Part shown: in pieces, positions 37,738 to 50,000 of the stretch
How the letters are laid out: every line of letters starts with the position of its first letter
Position numbering within the stretch: position 1 is the first letter of the stretch
Assembly: GCA_036936605.1 (NCBI GenBank)
Contig: JAUPFV010000001.1
Coordinates: 116,940,771-117,004,770, forward strand
DNA length: 64,000 nucleotides
Source: Limnanthes douglasii subsp. nivea
Taxonomy: Eukaryota > Streptophyta > Magnoliopsida > Brassicales > Limnanthaceae
Reading direction: 5' to 3'
The notes under the pieces: model-generated
Databases searched by the model: none
What the model was told of the DNA's origin: nothing
Seen by the model: the letters and a program-made list of their open reading frames with translations, nothing else
Program-made: the position numbers and the translations under genes

Positions 37738-37880
37738 ATGCTTACAGCCATGAACGCTCTAATCAAAGGTGGCTGGCTTAATTTATCCGGATTCGAAGAA
37801 GAGAAAAAGAAAGCAAGAGCTGCTACTGGGTTACTTATGCTAACCTTTTTGGGTAAAATCGTTACCACTCAATCTACAAA
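37738..37880 (+). pseudogene. 5' start of an aORF (copy 2b), truncated
   Basis: The plus strand encodes MLTAMNALIKGGWLNLSGF, clearly homologous to MFTARNALIKGGWLNLSEL of copy 1. Similarity stops near 37,880, right before a run of 15 G. The rest of an aORF follows in the opposite orientation (38.1-40.9 kb), so this is the broken start of a different element. Confidence 0.75.
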
Positions 37881-37891
37881 ATAAGGGGAGA

Positions 37892-37906
37892 GGGGGGGGG
37901 GGGGGG
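37892..37906. repeat. Run of 15 G at a rearrangement junction
   Basis: An uninterrupted G15 follows AGGGGAGA. It lies between the plus-strand aORF start and the tail of the minus-strand aORF. A second G14 lies at 40,755-40,768. Confidence 0.9.
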
Positions 37907-38099
37907 TTACCCTTACTACAAACATCGCTTCCCTTCTGAACCTACCTCGTAAAAAAAGGATTTTTTTTAATAAGAATTAAAACTGAAAGGCACAACATCG
38001 TAAATCCTCACAACATGAGGTTAATTTTACATAGCAAAAAGTTCAAATGGTTGTGGACAAATAATCAATAAGACAAGGGTAAAAAATTTCAAACTTTGC

Positions 38100-40940
38100 T
38101 ACTTAGATGCGGAATTTTTCTTACTACCTTCCGGGGAACCAGATTCCAAGGATAAACTTTCCGAGTCATCAATGTTCCCCAAAATCTTCCATGGCTTTCA
38201 ATAACGCATACAAGTTCAAATATTCCGCAAGAAGACGCCTTTCAATAACGCGCAGCCAAAGGCTGCCTAGCTTCAGATCCGAAAACTTCTCATGTATCTC
38301 TAGCACCATAGCGGACCTCATATTGGCATCTTTTTCTTTCAGGTGAGAGACAATACCGGCCGCATATGCATCGAGACATTTCTTTTGCTCAATTTTAAAG
38401 TTCTTCTTCAGAGATTCGTTCTCATTTGATAACTTCTCAATATCTTCAACAACATTTTTAAATTATACCTTAGTCTTGCACAAGACTCGGTGAGGCCATC
38501 AACCAGAGTGTCCCGTTCGGTATCTCTGGTAATAAACCGTTCTCGTACCGCGTCAAACGTTTTCCTTTCTTTGGAAAGTGCAGCCTCCAAGGAAGTAATT
38601 TTGGTCAAACGTTGGAAAGTTCGTCTTCAAACTTTTTTAGTTGAGAGGATACTTTTGTTTTCTTGGCAAGCTCATCTGTCAAGTCTTTCACCTTTTGATT
38701 CAATTATATTGCCTCAGAGGTCAACGTAATTACTTCAGCTTTCTTTGAAGGACTTCATTCATGTAACGATCCTTGCAGTTGGCTTTCCATTCAAGGAGAG
38801 AACCAACACAGAGCAATTTGTTTAGCTCATTGGCAACAAAATCGTTTTCGTACACATTAAAGTAAGTTGAGGAAGGAGAGAGGTATGCACCTTCCTCAAA
38901 GTTTTTTTCTTGACCCGTGGGTTGCTTTTTATGAAGGGTGAATTCCCCTCCGGAGTCCGAGTCGACTGTGATAACTTTATTCATTGGAGACAAGCCTGGA
39001 CAAGTTGTGTTGTCGCTCTCTCTTTCACTATCAACCACTGTTTTTTGCTTTTCTTCAGCAATACGTATTTTCGGTCTCACAGCCCCAGCTCTCGCAGATG
39101 GTCTCACTTCACCATAATTATTAGCATCCCTCAATTCTTCTTCCTAGGTGTTGGTTGGAGGACTTGTTTGAAGGCCCACTGGGTGTTCTTGCTGAACTTC
39201 CGATGACCTCTCTTCCCGAGTCTCATCCTGGCGATCTCATTAGGCTCCAACTCCATGTTCCTCGGGAGAATCACTCTCTGACTCTAGATCCTCCTCGGTT
39301 CCCTCACCACCTTCTTTGGGTTTTTCATCATCTTGGTGACTCGGAGCCCGAGCTCGGGTAGGAAGGTGAACTGCGTTGTCCAAGCATTCCAGGCGTTTGA
39401 GGATAGCATCATTCAAGGGAGGCACCATGAGATCAAACATTGAACTTTTCTCTCTAGGGCATAACTCCAAAGATTGATTTTCAAAAAATTCATAGGCAGA
39501 AAACTATGATGGAATTTATGATCCCAATGTTCACCTGCCCAGACGCTCAGCTTCATAAAGATGTTCTTGGCAGCTTTGGCGTGACTTTTAAAGGGCTTGG
39601 CAATTCGCTTCATAGTTGTGTGGAAGAAATATTTTAGGACTATCCAATTTTAACTAATACAACTGAAGACTATATGAGGATGCATACCTTGCCCGGACGA
39701 CTTCAAAGTTAACCGATGGGAAAGTTCATCGAAGTTCTCAAAGCTAGTCTCCCATAGCCCAGAGATAAAGACAAATTGTTGCTTCCACTTTTTATCAGCT
39801 TCTAAGAAATATTTGATCACTTTGAACTGCCTTGCAAAACCAAGAGAGTAAAAAAGGTAATGAGAGTTCTTAGCTACACCTGAAATGGAGATAAGTTGCT
39901 CCATGGAAAAGACTATCTCAGAAAGTCTAGAGGCCATGATGCAGACCATGAGGGTGTCCACATGTTAGCACTAGCTTGAGAAGGGCAGAGTTCGAGAAGG
40001 TGGAAGTATTCTACTAGTGCAGTATCAAGATGTAGACGAAGGCCCCAGTTCATGAGCTCGGTGTAAAGGATTAGCTCATGGTTGCGAACGGACATCGGAG
40101 TCTCTCCGATGGTGGGAAACCAAATGGTAATATTTATGGGTATCCTCCAACGATCTCTAAGCTTTACCTCCCGGGCTGATGGAAGTATTTATATTTTACC
40201 TTATAAATGGGAGAAGATGTTTCGACTCGATATCACGAAGGTTATCACCTAAAACATCTTCTATGTTCGAAGGCAAGTCTGTGGTACATTTTTTCTTCTT
40301 TTTGTCTTTTTTCCACCAAGGGAGCCTTTCCACTATGAGGGGGTGGATCAGATGGTTCGGGGGGAGGAATTGCAGCAGGTATGGCTTGTAAGGGTTGTGC
40401 TTCAACCACTACCACATCAAGTTATTCCTGATCATTTTCTGGCTCATCAAGTAGAGCTCTCTCTTGGATTTCGAGATGGACTTTAAAACGTTTTTTGAAC
40501 AAACACCCCTAGTTGAAGACTTCCCGAGACTTACTTCTGTAGTGGTTTGTGGGGACCCCTGTAGAGTCACTTGAGGGGTCGTAGCAGAAGAGGAGATTCT
40601 CACTCGAGTTGATTTTTTACATGCGGATCGGGGGACCTTTTCCTTTTAACACAGGTTTTCCATTTTCATCTCCCATGGTTAAGAAAGGAGAGGACTTGGA
40701 ATCCAACCCAAATAACGGTGGATCATCCTTGTTACCTCTAGAACAAGCTTGACCGGGGGGGGGGGGGGCTAAGAAATATGGGGGAATCATTCTCGGATAT
40801 TGGCCCAGTTGTCGCGAAAGGTTGATCTCCAGATGTCCGCATGTGTGGGATGCTCTCTTCCAGCGGAAATTTCATGAGCAACAGTTTGTTTGAGATATTG
40901 AACCACCTCCAAAGTTTCTATCCATCAAGATTGGTAAACT
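38100..40940 (-). pseudogene. aORF of Tat-like Gypsy element 2, broken
   Basis: Right to left: an N-terminal low-complexity part includes MGDENGKPVLKGKG (near 40,675). The conserved block follows: RNHELILYTELMNWGLRLHL (about 40,085) and YFHLLELCPSQASANMWT (40,010, where the family has PNAW). FVFISGLWETSF is at 39,780. A probable intron ends near 39,620 and exon 2 starts KRIAKPFKSHAKAAKNIF with the LSVWAGEHWDHKFHHSF block (39,540). An acidic linker (39,134-38,870) is followed by a coiled coil, ITSLEAALSKERKTFDAVRE (38,600), down to about 38,100. Stops and frameshifts break it. Its plus-strand LTR is at 41.43 kb. Compared with copy 3, the same two-exon layout and coiled coil can be followed. 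Function unknown. Confidence 0.7.
40755..40768. repeat. Run of 14 G
   Basis: Uninterrupted G14 on the plus strand (poly-C in the sense of aORF copy 2), in the part that encodes its N-terminal leader. Confidence 0.9.
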
Positions 40941-41034
40941 CTTCGGGCATGAACAAGCAAGAAAGAATTTGGGTTGAATTTTTCTCTCTCTTAAACAGAA
41001 ATTAAAAAGCGTAAACTTATAACCATAAGAGGAA

Positions 41035-41060
41035 ATGAGTATTTATAGTGAAAGCCATGA
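41035..41060 (-). promoter_or_regulatory. TATA region of aORF copy 2
   Basis: The minus strand reads CACTATAAATACTCATTTCC, about 100 bases upstream of the first possible coding sequence (about 40,940). This matches the aORF-proximal TATA seen in copies 1, 2b and 3. Confidence 0.5.
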
Positions 41061-41432
41061 ATACTAGGGGGTAGAAGACGAAAGGTTAAAAAATATTTTG
41101 AACCGTTTCTCCTTTCACAAACCGTCTCAAAGCGTGCTGGCAAGCCATGCTAGGGATGCAACACATGGCAAAATATAACTTTATCATCTAAAATATCTCT
41201 GACACTATAACGGCTAGGCAGAGACACCCGAGCTAAAAACAAATGATATCTTGAGGTACATGAACTGAAGGGTAGCACCGAAACGATTTATTCATGAGGC
41301 ACAAACAACAAAGCGTCCGATCCGGGAACCGGTCATACAAAATTCCGAGTGTCACAAAATCCGAAAGGGTTCGAAAGAAAGGAATAACTGCAGTCCTCAC
41401 TCAGATATCTTCATGATAACTGGGGGGATACT

Positions 41433-41775
41433 AATAAGGGAAAGAAAATATAGATAATAACAATGTTAATTATGTAAAATATAAGGACTAAGTTTGTGTA
41501 TTTAATGATTAAGGACCAAAGTAAAGCAAGCATAAGAAATAGAGGAGTTGGGTGATATGCACCAAGAACTTATCTGTAAATAGTAGAGGAGTGGGGTGAG
41601 AAATCCACCTTAACGGTAGTAAATATGTAATTTTACTAGCCACCGCATGTACTATATAAAGGACATTCCCTTTTGGGGAAAAGGTCCAATGATTAGTCAA
41701 TTATTGCTACATTTATTCATTTTGTCTTTTTTTCTATCTACAAAACACTGAATTCATTATTAGTGCCCTACCAGT
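41433..41775 (+). repeat. 3' LTR of Tat-like Gypsy element 2
   Basis: It is preceded by a purine/G-rich tract AACTGGGGGGATAC (polypurine tract) and begins TAATAAGGGAAAG, comparable with TGATAAGG of the nested element. A TATA box, CTATATAAAGGAC, lies about 220 bases in, and it ends near GTGCCCTACCA. Position relative to the antisense ORF is the same as in element 1. The matching 5' LTR and pol are missing. Confidence 0.6.
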
Positions 41776-42094
41776 ATAAGTGATGATAAATTCTTTACTC
41801 GATTTCTTATATTTTTTTTTATTTTCAGTTGATTTTGATTGTGTTTTACTTGATTTTAAGGTTAGATTTTTTACATATGTTTAGAAAATCGATGTTTAGT
41901 AAATCGATTTACTCGAATTTTGAATTCGAAGTATCCGGTTACTCGATATGTATTTTTTTTGGTTTTAGGTATTTATCTGTTATTTACGTTGATAATGTAG
42001 TATATTTGTCGCATTATTGTTAATTTTTCGTCGATTTTTAGTCTGTGTTAGTTTTTGTGAATTTTATTTACGCATAAAATTGTTTTACTTTTCT

Positions 42095-42435
42095 TCGAAA
42101 GCAGATGCGAAACTTTTTGTTATGTACGTAGTGATAGTTGCGAAACGTGTAAGTTTTTCTGGAATGGTTGATGAAAAATATCCTTTTGGTAGATGCGAAA
42201 CTTTGATGGTCTTTTTGTTTGTGAAGATGCGCAACATTTTTTACAAATAGATGCGAAACTCATGTAATGTTTACTACTGATAGATGCAAAACATATGTAT
42301 TCCTTGTACTGATATATCTTAAACATATTTACTGATAGCTGCGAAACATTTGTATTTTTATCCACTGATAGCTGCAAAACATATGTATTTTTTACTGTAA
42401 CGATAAATTCAAAACCATTTTTATTTTTCTGTTTA
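42095..42435 (+). repeat. MULE motif array A (transposase promoter), about 9-10 copies
   Basis: Copies spaced 25-35 bases: GCAGATGCGAAAC, ATAGTTGCGAAAC, GTAGATGCGAAAC, GAAGATGCGCAAC, ATAGATGCGAAAC, ATAGATGCAAAAC, ATAGCTGCGAAAC and ATAGCTGCAAAAC, plus weaker ones. The array ends a few bases before the possible transposase ATG at 42,449. Confidence 0.85.
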
Positions 42436-42448
42436 ATGCAGCTACGCA

Positions 42449-42918
42449 ATGTCTAGTAGTAGATTATATATTTTAAAACTAAATTCAGAGCTTGCAATTT
42501 GTGATCTTGGTGTGTTTGCTGAGTTTGAAAATATTGTTAAATTTGTTTTGATGTAGATATGATACGTTGGTTCGAGGTAAATTTAAATTAAGATACTCTT
42601 GTGGTGATCTAGAAAATGTTATTTTAGGTTGTGATGGTGATTTAATTGCTTTGGTATGAGTTGTTGATAGTTTGGGTGTTTCAAGTGTTACTATTAAAGT
42701 TGAAGGTGATAATATTAGAGAAACTTCTCAAAGTATATTTGAAGTATCAAATGAGGATATTGTTTTTGGAGAAACTGGTGAAACTTATGGTGTTAATGCT
42801 ATTAGTCACAAACACAAAGCACTTGCTACTGTTGGTTGGGTTAATGAAATTAGTGGTGTTGGGAAGGTGTTTCAAGAGGGAGCCGTAGGTTTAAGATTAG
42901 CTATTAGTCGGTTGGCTT
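42449..42918 (+). pseudogene. MULE transposase, N-terminal part (5' of the nested insertion)
   Basis: The candidate ATG is at 42,449, followed after a frame change by KFKLRYSCGDLENVI (about 42,570), the short beta-rich N-terminal domain usual in MuDR-type transposases. Then comes a variable linker, and GKVFQEGAVGLRLAISRLAL at 42,859-42,918, the start of the MuDR DNA-binding domain (DBD_Tnp_Mut type, 'F.....LR.AI..'). The reading is cut at 42,918 by the Gypsy insertion and resumes at 51,793. One in-frame TGA (about 42,656) and a frameshift show decay. Confidence 0.75.
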
Positions 42919-43275
42919 TAGTGAGGATTATTTTTTATTAATGGGTAGTTTGGGAAAGTGTTTTGGGAATTTAATGTTTAGTGCAAAATGTAAAGAGATA
43001 ATTAAGGTGCGTGCTAGCGGTAAATTCTGATTATTATCATTAATGAAAGTAGTTGGGGGTATTTGTACTGTTTTAATGATCCATGGGCCTTTCGGGTTGG
43101 ATTATGGGGTTGAGTCAAGTTTAAAAACCCATTAGCTCAGAAGATGAAATGAATGGCAACTAGCTGAGTCATGTTCCACTAAGTTATACTGTTCAGAGGG
43201 GCATGGTACTGGATATGTCTGAACTTCCCGTCGGATGATCGTCTGATCTGATATTCGTATTCGAATTGAGAGCTG
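42919..43275 (-). repeat. 3' LTR of Gypsy element 3
   Basis: It is collinear with 51,505-51,790 from AAAATGTAAAGAGATAATT (42,985) to the TGTCTGAAC word (43,224), with weaker similarity to about 43,275. The outer 65 bases (42,919-42,984) are U5 sequence absent from the right LTR. The minus-strand TATA position reads AGTACAAATACCC, against AGTATAAATACCC in the other LTR. Confidence 0.8.
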
Positions 43276-43601
43276 ATCGGATTCGAAGAGGTTTAACTTT
43301 ATAGTTGAGAATTCCAAAAGTCCATTTGTTAAAGTGGGACACGTGTCGAGTTTCGGTTTGACTTCTCATTCGTTTTTTCTCCTAGATTCATGTACCTACT
43401 CGACTAAAAAGTAACTTAGGGTGTAACCCCATACTTCCTAACCCCTAATCATAATTGTGATCGATTTGTCTTCTCCTAGGTAAACTCCTACATCTTCACC
43501 CTTATATAAATTGGTTTCAATGTTTTATTGTATATGAGAACAAAAAAATTTCTAGAGAGATAAAGCTTGTTAATTTTCTTAAATCGTGTCTGGTTAGATT
43601 T
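43276..43601 (+). promoter_or_regulatory. Promoter/leader of aORF copy 3
   Basis: The plus-strand TATA-like CTTATATAAATTGGTTTC (43,501-43,518) lies about 100 bases upstream of the ATG at 43,602. The region also contains ACACGTGTC (about 43,340), a G-box-like CACGTG core. Copies 1 and 2b share the TATA-leader layout. Confidence 0.5.
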
Positions 43602-46214
43602 ATGTTCACAGCCAGAATCACATTGGTGAAATGAGGTTGGCTAAATTTATCTGATTTGAAAAGAACAAAAAAAGAAGCAAGAGTTGCAGTTGGACTCCCT
43701 GTTTTTCCTGGTGGAGAAATCAATCGGTAAAAAACAAGCACAGACCAAAGCTCATCCTTATCAAAGACATCAAAAGCTAGAAAATCACATTTTGTTCCAA
43801 CCCTATCTCCCTTACAGTCAGGGTTTTCAATTCAAGATTCCCAAAACCCCTTCCCAAAGAAAAGGTAGTTTCTAGTGTTAGAAAATCTTCACATTTCCTG
43901 ACCATGGGTTCAGATGCTGAGAAATCCACCCCTCGCAGGGTAGCTCGTCTATCTAAAGCTAAAAGTACTCCTTCTTCTTCAAAACCTGCTAGTTCAGATA
44001 CAATAAATCGCCCAGCAGATACTAAACCGCCCGAACAGTAGTCAAACATAATGGAGGAGACTATGGATGATAGTATGGAAGGCTGGAAGGCACTCTCTTC
44101 GAGACGTCCAGACAGACAAGGGACAATGTAGTAGATCGGAAGGACAAATTAAAAGTAGGTCTGCCCAACACTGAGTCACTTCTTGAGTTTCTGGAAGGGA
44201 AAGTTGGGCCAAACTTTCAAAAGGTTATTGTTAAGTATTTGATAGCCCTTCAAAATATTGCTTATGTATACACTCACACTGCTGAACTGGGTTGGATCTG
44301 AACAAAATGGGGCATTCCTGAATCTGTTAAAGTGAGAATCCTAGTCACTCCGAAGACCCCGATGGACTGTAAATCCCACGAATTGGTGGTATATACTGAA
44401 GTGCTAAACTGGGGCCTCCGGTTCCCTTTGGACCCATAAATCGTCAAGTATTTCCACCTCATAAAATTATGTCTAAGTCAACTGATCCCAAATGCATGGT
44501 ATACATTACTGGCCGATATAATGGCGTCTAGATTGTAAAAAATCTCTCTACCCATGGCGCAATTTGCTGTTGTGGCTGGTAATGCAGAAACCATCATATT
44601 CCTTTCTACCACTACAACATGGGAAATGATTTTAAGGTGGTAAACGATCTATTGAAGTCCGATAATCCAAGAGGACTCAATTTATTTTTATTAGCGGAGT
44701 GTGGGAGAATAGCGGGAAGATAAACTCTACCACAAATCCAAGCCAGCTGACGAGTCGCTGGAAAAGTTCAAGTAATACCTATTCGTATTTTTATTGGTTT
44801 CTAAATACTATGTTAATATTCCAAATTGTGTATGGTGTTTTTGTTGTAGTATTGGCAAAAACGTTCCCAGAGCACCTAGAGGCAGGCCAAGCTACATGTA
44901 CCAAGCTAAACAATTGGGCATCAGAGAAATGGGGAAACGATTTCCATAATTGCTTTACTTCTGGAAACTTCGTGAGGTCTCACCTTTGGAAAACTTTGGG
45001 GAGTAGGGACCTTACTTGGGAGCAACTGACCACTCCTCCTCTTGCTGATATTATTATGAAGAGGACTGAGTCCAAGGACGTAAAACTTTTCCTGCCTTCC
45101 CGGAACAAATACCCTAATCAACTGGATAAGATTAAGAACAAAACGAAGAAGAAAACCAAAATTGACCCATCTCAACAAGTCACCGAAGAGGTCAGTTCGG
45201 AAAACCAAGGAGGAATCAATGCCGCTTTGCTGGAGGCAGTTGAAGTTACTGTCAAACAAGCTGGCGGATCAGATCATCAACTCAAAATTACAAGAAAGGG
45301 CCATAAGAGATGTAAGGATAATAGCTTAGGGTCAAAGATAATTATGCGTCCTTCCGAACTTCCTCCTCCTATTCCTACTGATCCTCCTCCACGAGAAGAA
45401 ATCCCACCTAATCTTCATTCTCAGACATTCCTTCCTGTCGAACAGGTAACTTCCGAAGGAGATGTCAATCTGGATGCGTTTCAGAACATAAATTTTAGTG
45501 ATATGGACAAGGATGACTTCGCGGAGCCTTATCTTCATGCCAATATGGCCAATGCTATAACCCATAACGGTGAGACATATGTGATATCAAGAGAACAAGA
45601 TACTTTGAGTCATGCCCTCTTGGGTTATATCCGTCCGATAGTTGACCTGAAAAGGCAAGTGAGGGAACAAACAACAACTATAACCTTTATAACCACAGAA
45701 AACCAAGGCTTAGTCTCTCCACTTCTCAGCAAAGTGTAGAATTCTTAAAGAAGGAAAAAGAGAACTTAGCTGCCGAACTGCGCCAGTCAAAAGATGCTCA
45801 ACGAAATCTCCACATCAAGTATTATGGACTAGAAACTTCTTCCTCTGTCGAGATCAAGACTCTGAAGGATCAACTAGAAGACAACGCCAGTACTGTCAAA
45901 ACAGTATCCGACGAAAATAAAAAAACATGGAGAAGCTTCTTAAGGAGAAGATAAATGAGAATGCTTTTTTAGTAAGCAAGCAAGCCCAAGGGATAGCTGC
46001 AGGAATAGAGAAGTATGCTTCTGGAGTGGTGGATTCTTTGGAGAAGAAAGATGATGGGGTTAAAAAATATGGTTTTGCTATTTTACGAAACTTTGCGGAA
46101 AATGACTCTTTTAGTCCTTTGTGGAAATATGTACCGTTTATGAAAATCCCCTTTCATACCATTGCGGCTGGTGACAAGCATGGTTATTCTAGCGGAGAAG
46201 ATTCTGAGGAATGA
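43602..46214 (+). pseudogene. aORF copy 3 (antisense gene of Gypsy element 3), nearly full length
   Basis: It starts MFTARITLVK, then a stop, then GWLNLSDLKRTKKEARVAVG. A basic low-complexity part (MGSDAEKSTPRRVARLSKAK, 43,903) is followed by the central block KTPMDCKSHELVVYTEVLN and CLSQLIPNAWYTLLA, and VWENSGKINSTTNPSQLTSR (44,702). A probable intron spans 44,775-44,850. Exon 2, VLAKTFPEHLEAGQATCTKL, contains the RSHLWKTLGSRDLTWEQLTT block. It runs in a long open frame to 45,739, then in two more frames forming a coiled coil (FLKKEKENLAAELRQSKDAQ) and an acidic end, SSGEDSEE, at 46,214. This is the most complete copy in the window. It is convergent with pol, resembles PF04195-type 'gypsy-type transposon' proteins, and its role is unknown. 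Confidence 0.75.
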
Positions 46215-47030
46215 ACCGGTGAGAGCTCAAGCGCTGAGCTCAAGAGTCCCAAGAAAAACGACGGTGATGAAAAAACCCGAATGGAACAAGGCCTAAGGTT
46301 GTAATGTTATGTTGTGTGTTTTTTTAAAACTAAAGTCCTTGGACGGCCAATGCATTTTGTTGTTTTGTTGTTTAATTCCTCTCTGAAGAATCAAAGTCCT
46401 TGAATGGTCAAAACATTTTGTTGTGTTGTGGATCAGATGTATTCTGATCAAGTATTAATATTGCATCTTTTTTGTATGAAATCCACTTCCTACTTTCAGT
46501 CAATGTTTTAAGTAGCTTTTCAATATTTCTGATTTGTTAAATAAGCGTTGAACGACTCCAATCACAAGTGTTTAATAAATGTGATCAAGTTTTTAAGAGA
46601 TCCGATCAACTCAAAAATACTTCATTTGAGAGCCGGGGTGTTTAATGAATCTATAATTTATTTGATCACCTTATACTATGATCATAAATTTTTCACCAGA
46701 CTTTTGAATAAGGCATAAGATATTATTGAAAAACCCGAACACCTCATTAAAACCTCCCCGCGCCACCAGGGTAGGAAAAAGTATGCCCCCTAATATTTAA
46801 ATTGAAGTATAAAAATGGTAAATATTTACAAGAGAGTTTATTCTAAATATAACTTGATATGTTCAATATTCCATGGGTGCTTTAATATTATGTTCTCTTT
46901 CTCTTGAAGTCTATATGTCCCTGGTTTGACGTTTTCACATACCACATAAAAGCCTTCTCAGTTCGGAGCCAGCTTTCCAAACTATTTTTCTTTAGTGTGC
47001 AAAAATACTTTTCTCTAGACTTTGTCTCCC
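46215..47030 (-). other. Gypsy element 3 spacer between pol and the antisense ORF
   Basis: The minus strand at about 46,740-46,790 reads TTTTTCCTACCCTGGTGGCG followed by GGTTTTAATGAGGTG, a conserved non-coding block found downstream of pol in many plant LTR retrotransposons. No ORF lies here. Confidence 0.5.
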
Positions 47031-47032
47031 AA

Positions 47033-50000
47033 CTAAAAATCTTTTCTTTTAAATTTAGATGCAAATCTGCTCCTCATTAAACCATGATAGTGTGTTATTC
47101 TCAAATGTGCTTTGACTCTTCTTTCTTCAATCAAGTCCAACTGGTTCCTAACTTCCATGTTATTGGTCTGTTCGAAATAACTTTGGATTTTGAAAGATGG
47201 TAAATTAGCTTCTATGGGTGTGATTGCATCCATCCATAAACGAGAGCAAAATGAGATTCTTGTGTACCAATCCGATGAGTAGTTCGGTAAGCCCACAATA
47301 CTTCTTGCAGATAACTTGGCCAATTCCCTACAGCTCCTTCCAGATTATTTTTTAGCCCGAACATGATTGTTCAATTAGCAACTTAAACTTGTCCATTAGC
47401 TTGAGGGTGGAATGGAGAAGAAAAAAAAGTGTTGAATTCCTCTGGAGGTGCAAAACATTTCCATGTCTTTATTATCAAATTGTGGCGCATTATTTGTAGT
47501 GATCTTTCGGGGAACCCCAAATCTGCAACATATATTAGATATAATGAATTTTATAACCGCCTTAGAAGTGGTTCGAGTTAAAGGATCTGTCTCTATCCAC
47601 TTGGAGAAATACTCAATAGCAACTATTATCTTTCGATATCCACCGGATACCATGGGAAGAGGCACAACCAAATCCAACCCCCACCTATCAAAAGGTATTG
47701 GTTCAGATATGGACTTCATAGGAACTACTGGTACATGTATTTCATTCCCATATTTCTGGCAAGGATCACACATCTTGACCATATCTTTAGTGTCTGCTAT
47801 TATTGTTGGCCAATAGTACCCAGCTAATAAGACTCTTCTGCTTAAGGCCTTATAGCCACAATGTGCAGACCCTTCCCCATGGTGTAGTTTGGATAAAACA
47901 TTTTGGGATTCTTGAAATATGAAACAACACAAGAGAGGTATGCTAAATGATTTCTTATAAAGAACTTCTTTCAAATCTAGGAAACTACGAGCCTTGTATT
48001 TAATCTTCTTAGCCAAGGCTTTATCCGGAGGTAAATTCCCATCGGAAATAAACCGAAAGATATCATACCTCAGTCTTTGGGTTGAATGATAAATATGCTC
48101 ATATTTTCTTCATTCTTTTTACCATTTTCTTAGCTTGTTTGTATTGATGGACACTCTAGCATCAGAATCTATGGGTTAGACTCAGAATATGCTATAGTTG
48201 CTAAAGAGTCTGCCACAGTATTCTCAGATCTAGGGATATGTTCATACTGGATACTTTTGAAAATTGCAGCACTTCTCTCAACATGAGAAAATATTTTATC
48301 AATTGTTCCTTCTTTGCCTCAGATTTCTCCTGAGCATGGTGAATAAGAAGTTGGGAGTCACTCAATAATCAGATTTTTTTCGCCCCACATATAAGGGCTA
48401 GCTTGAGACCAGCTATAGCTTCTTCATATTCAGATTCATTGTTGGAGGCCCTAAAACCAAAATATATAGCCTGGTATATTGTATCACCATATGGAGAAGT
48501 TAAACAGATTCCAGCCCCACAACCCATAGTACTAGACCCACTACCGGTTCGGACTACCCATTCTTTTTTAGACTGGTTTTCTTGCATTTTCCCGATGGCC
48601 TATTAGTATGAACTTTACTAAGAAATCAGCCACTAACTGAGCCTTGACTGTCGTTCGGGGAGGCAAAGTTAATTTCATAATCACCCAACTCAACTGACCA
48701 CTTGGTCATTCTACTTGAGATATCATCCTTTTGGAGAACATTGTTTAGAGGAAAAGACGTTCATACAACAATGGATTGAGCTTGGAAGTATGGTCTCATT
48801 TTTCTTGCTGCAATTACCAATGTCAAGGCTAACTTTTCTAACTTCAAATATCTTCTTTCAGCATCCAAAAGACTTTTGCTTATATAATAAGCCGGACAGG
48901 GGTAATTATCCACTTCTATTACTAACACCGCACTTACTGCATACTCAGACACAACTAAGTATATATAAAGTTTCTCCTCATGAACAAGTTTAAATAGAGT
49001 CTTGGGTGAAGACAAATGCTTTTTGATTTCAAGAAATTCTTGGTCACACTGTGGGACCAGTTAAAGTCTTTGGCATTCCTTAATACTTGGAAAAATAGCG
49101 TACACTTGTCTAATGATCTTGAAATAAACCTGTTCAACGCGGCTAATCGCCCGGTTAACCTTTGGACTTCTTTAGTGTTACAAGGAGGGTCCATAGCTAA
49201 CAAAACATTTAGCTGATCCGGATCAGGTTGAATCCCTTTTCCACTTATAACATAACCCATGAACTTTCCAGATCGGACCCCAAAAACACATTTCTCATGA
49301 TTTAATTTTAAATTGACGGACTTTTTAATGGAAAACGTCTCTTGAAGATCGGATATATGCACATTTTCTTCAAGACTCTTCACCATCATGTCATCTATGT
49401 AAACTTCCATATTTCTGCCGATCTGACTAGCAAAAGCTTTATTCACTAACCTTTGATAGGTGGCCCCAACATTTTTTAATCCGAATTACATCACTTTATA
49501 ACAATAAAGACCCCTATCCGTAATAAAGGTTGTATGTTCTTGATCCTTCAGATCTACTTGTATCCAGTTGTACCCTGAAAATGCATCCATGAAAGACAAT
49601 AGCTTGTTCCCAAAGGTAGAATCTACTAACTGATCTATCCGAGGAACAAGATAAGGATCTTTGGGACATGCCCTATTAAGATCGGTGAATCAATAAACAT
49701 ACGCCACTTGCCATTCTTTTTCTTGACCAAAACAGGGTTGACAGTCCATAATGGGTACTTAGTTTATTTGATATGGCCCATTTTGCTCATCCGATCAACT
49801 TCTTGGACAATTACATATGCTTTTTCTTTAAAGAAGGACCTTTTTCTTTGTACAACTAGCCTAACATCAACTCGTACGAACAACTTATGACAGATTACAT
49901 CAGTAGGCACTCCGGTGACATCATCATTGCACCATGCAAATACATGTAAATTATCCGATAAAAAAGATAATAACCTTCGTTTCAAACTTGGTGCCAACTT

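Noticed and set aside
41433..41775. This segment as the left terminal region of the MULE
   Set aside because: Preceding G/A-rich tract, TAATAAGG start, TATA at about 220 bases and position beside an aORF fit an LTR of a Tat-like element better. The true left MULE end remains unknown.
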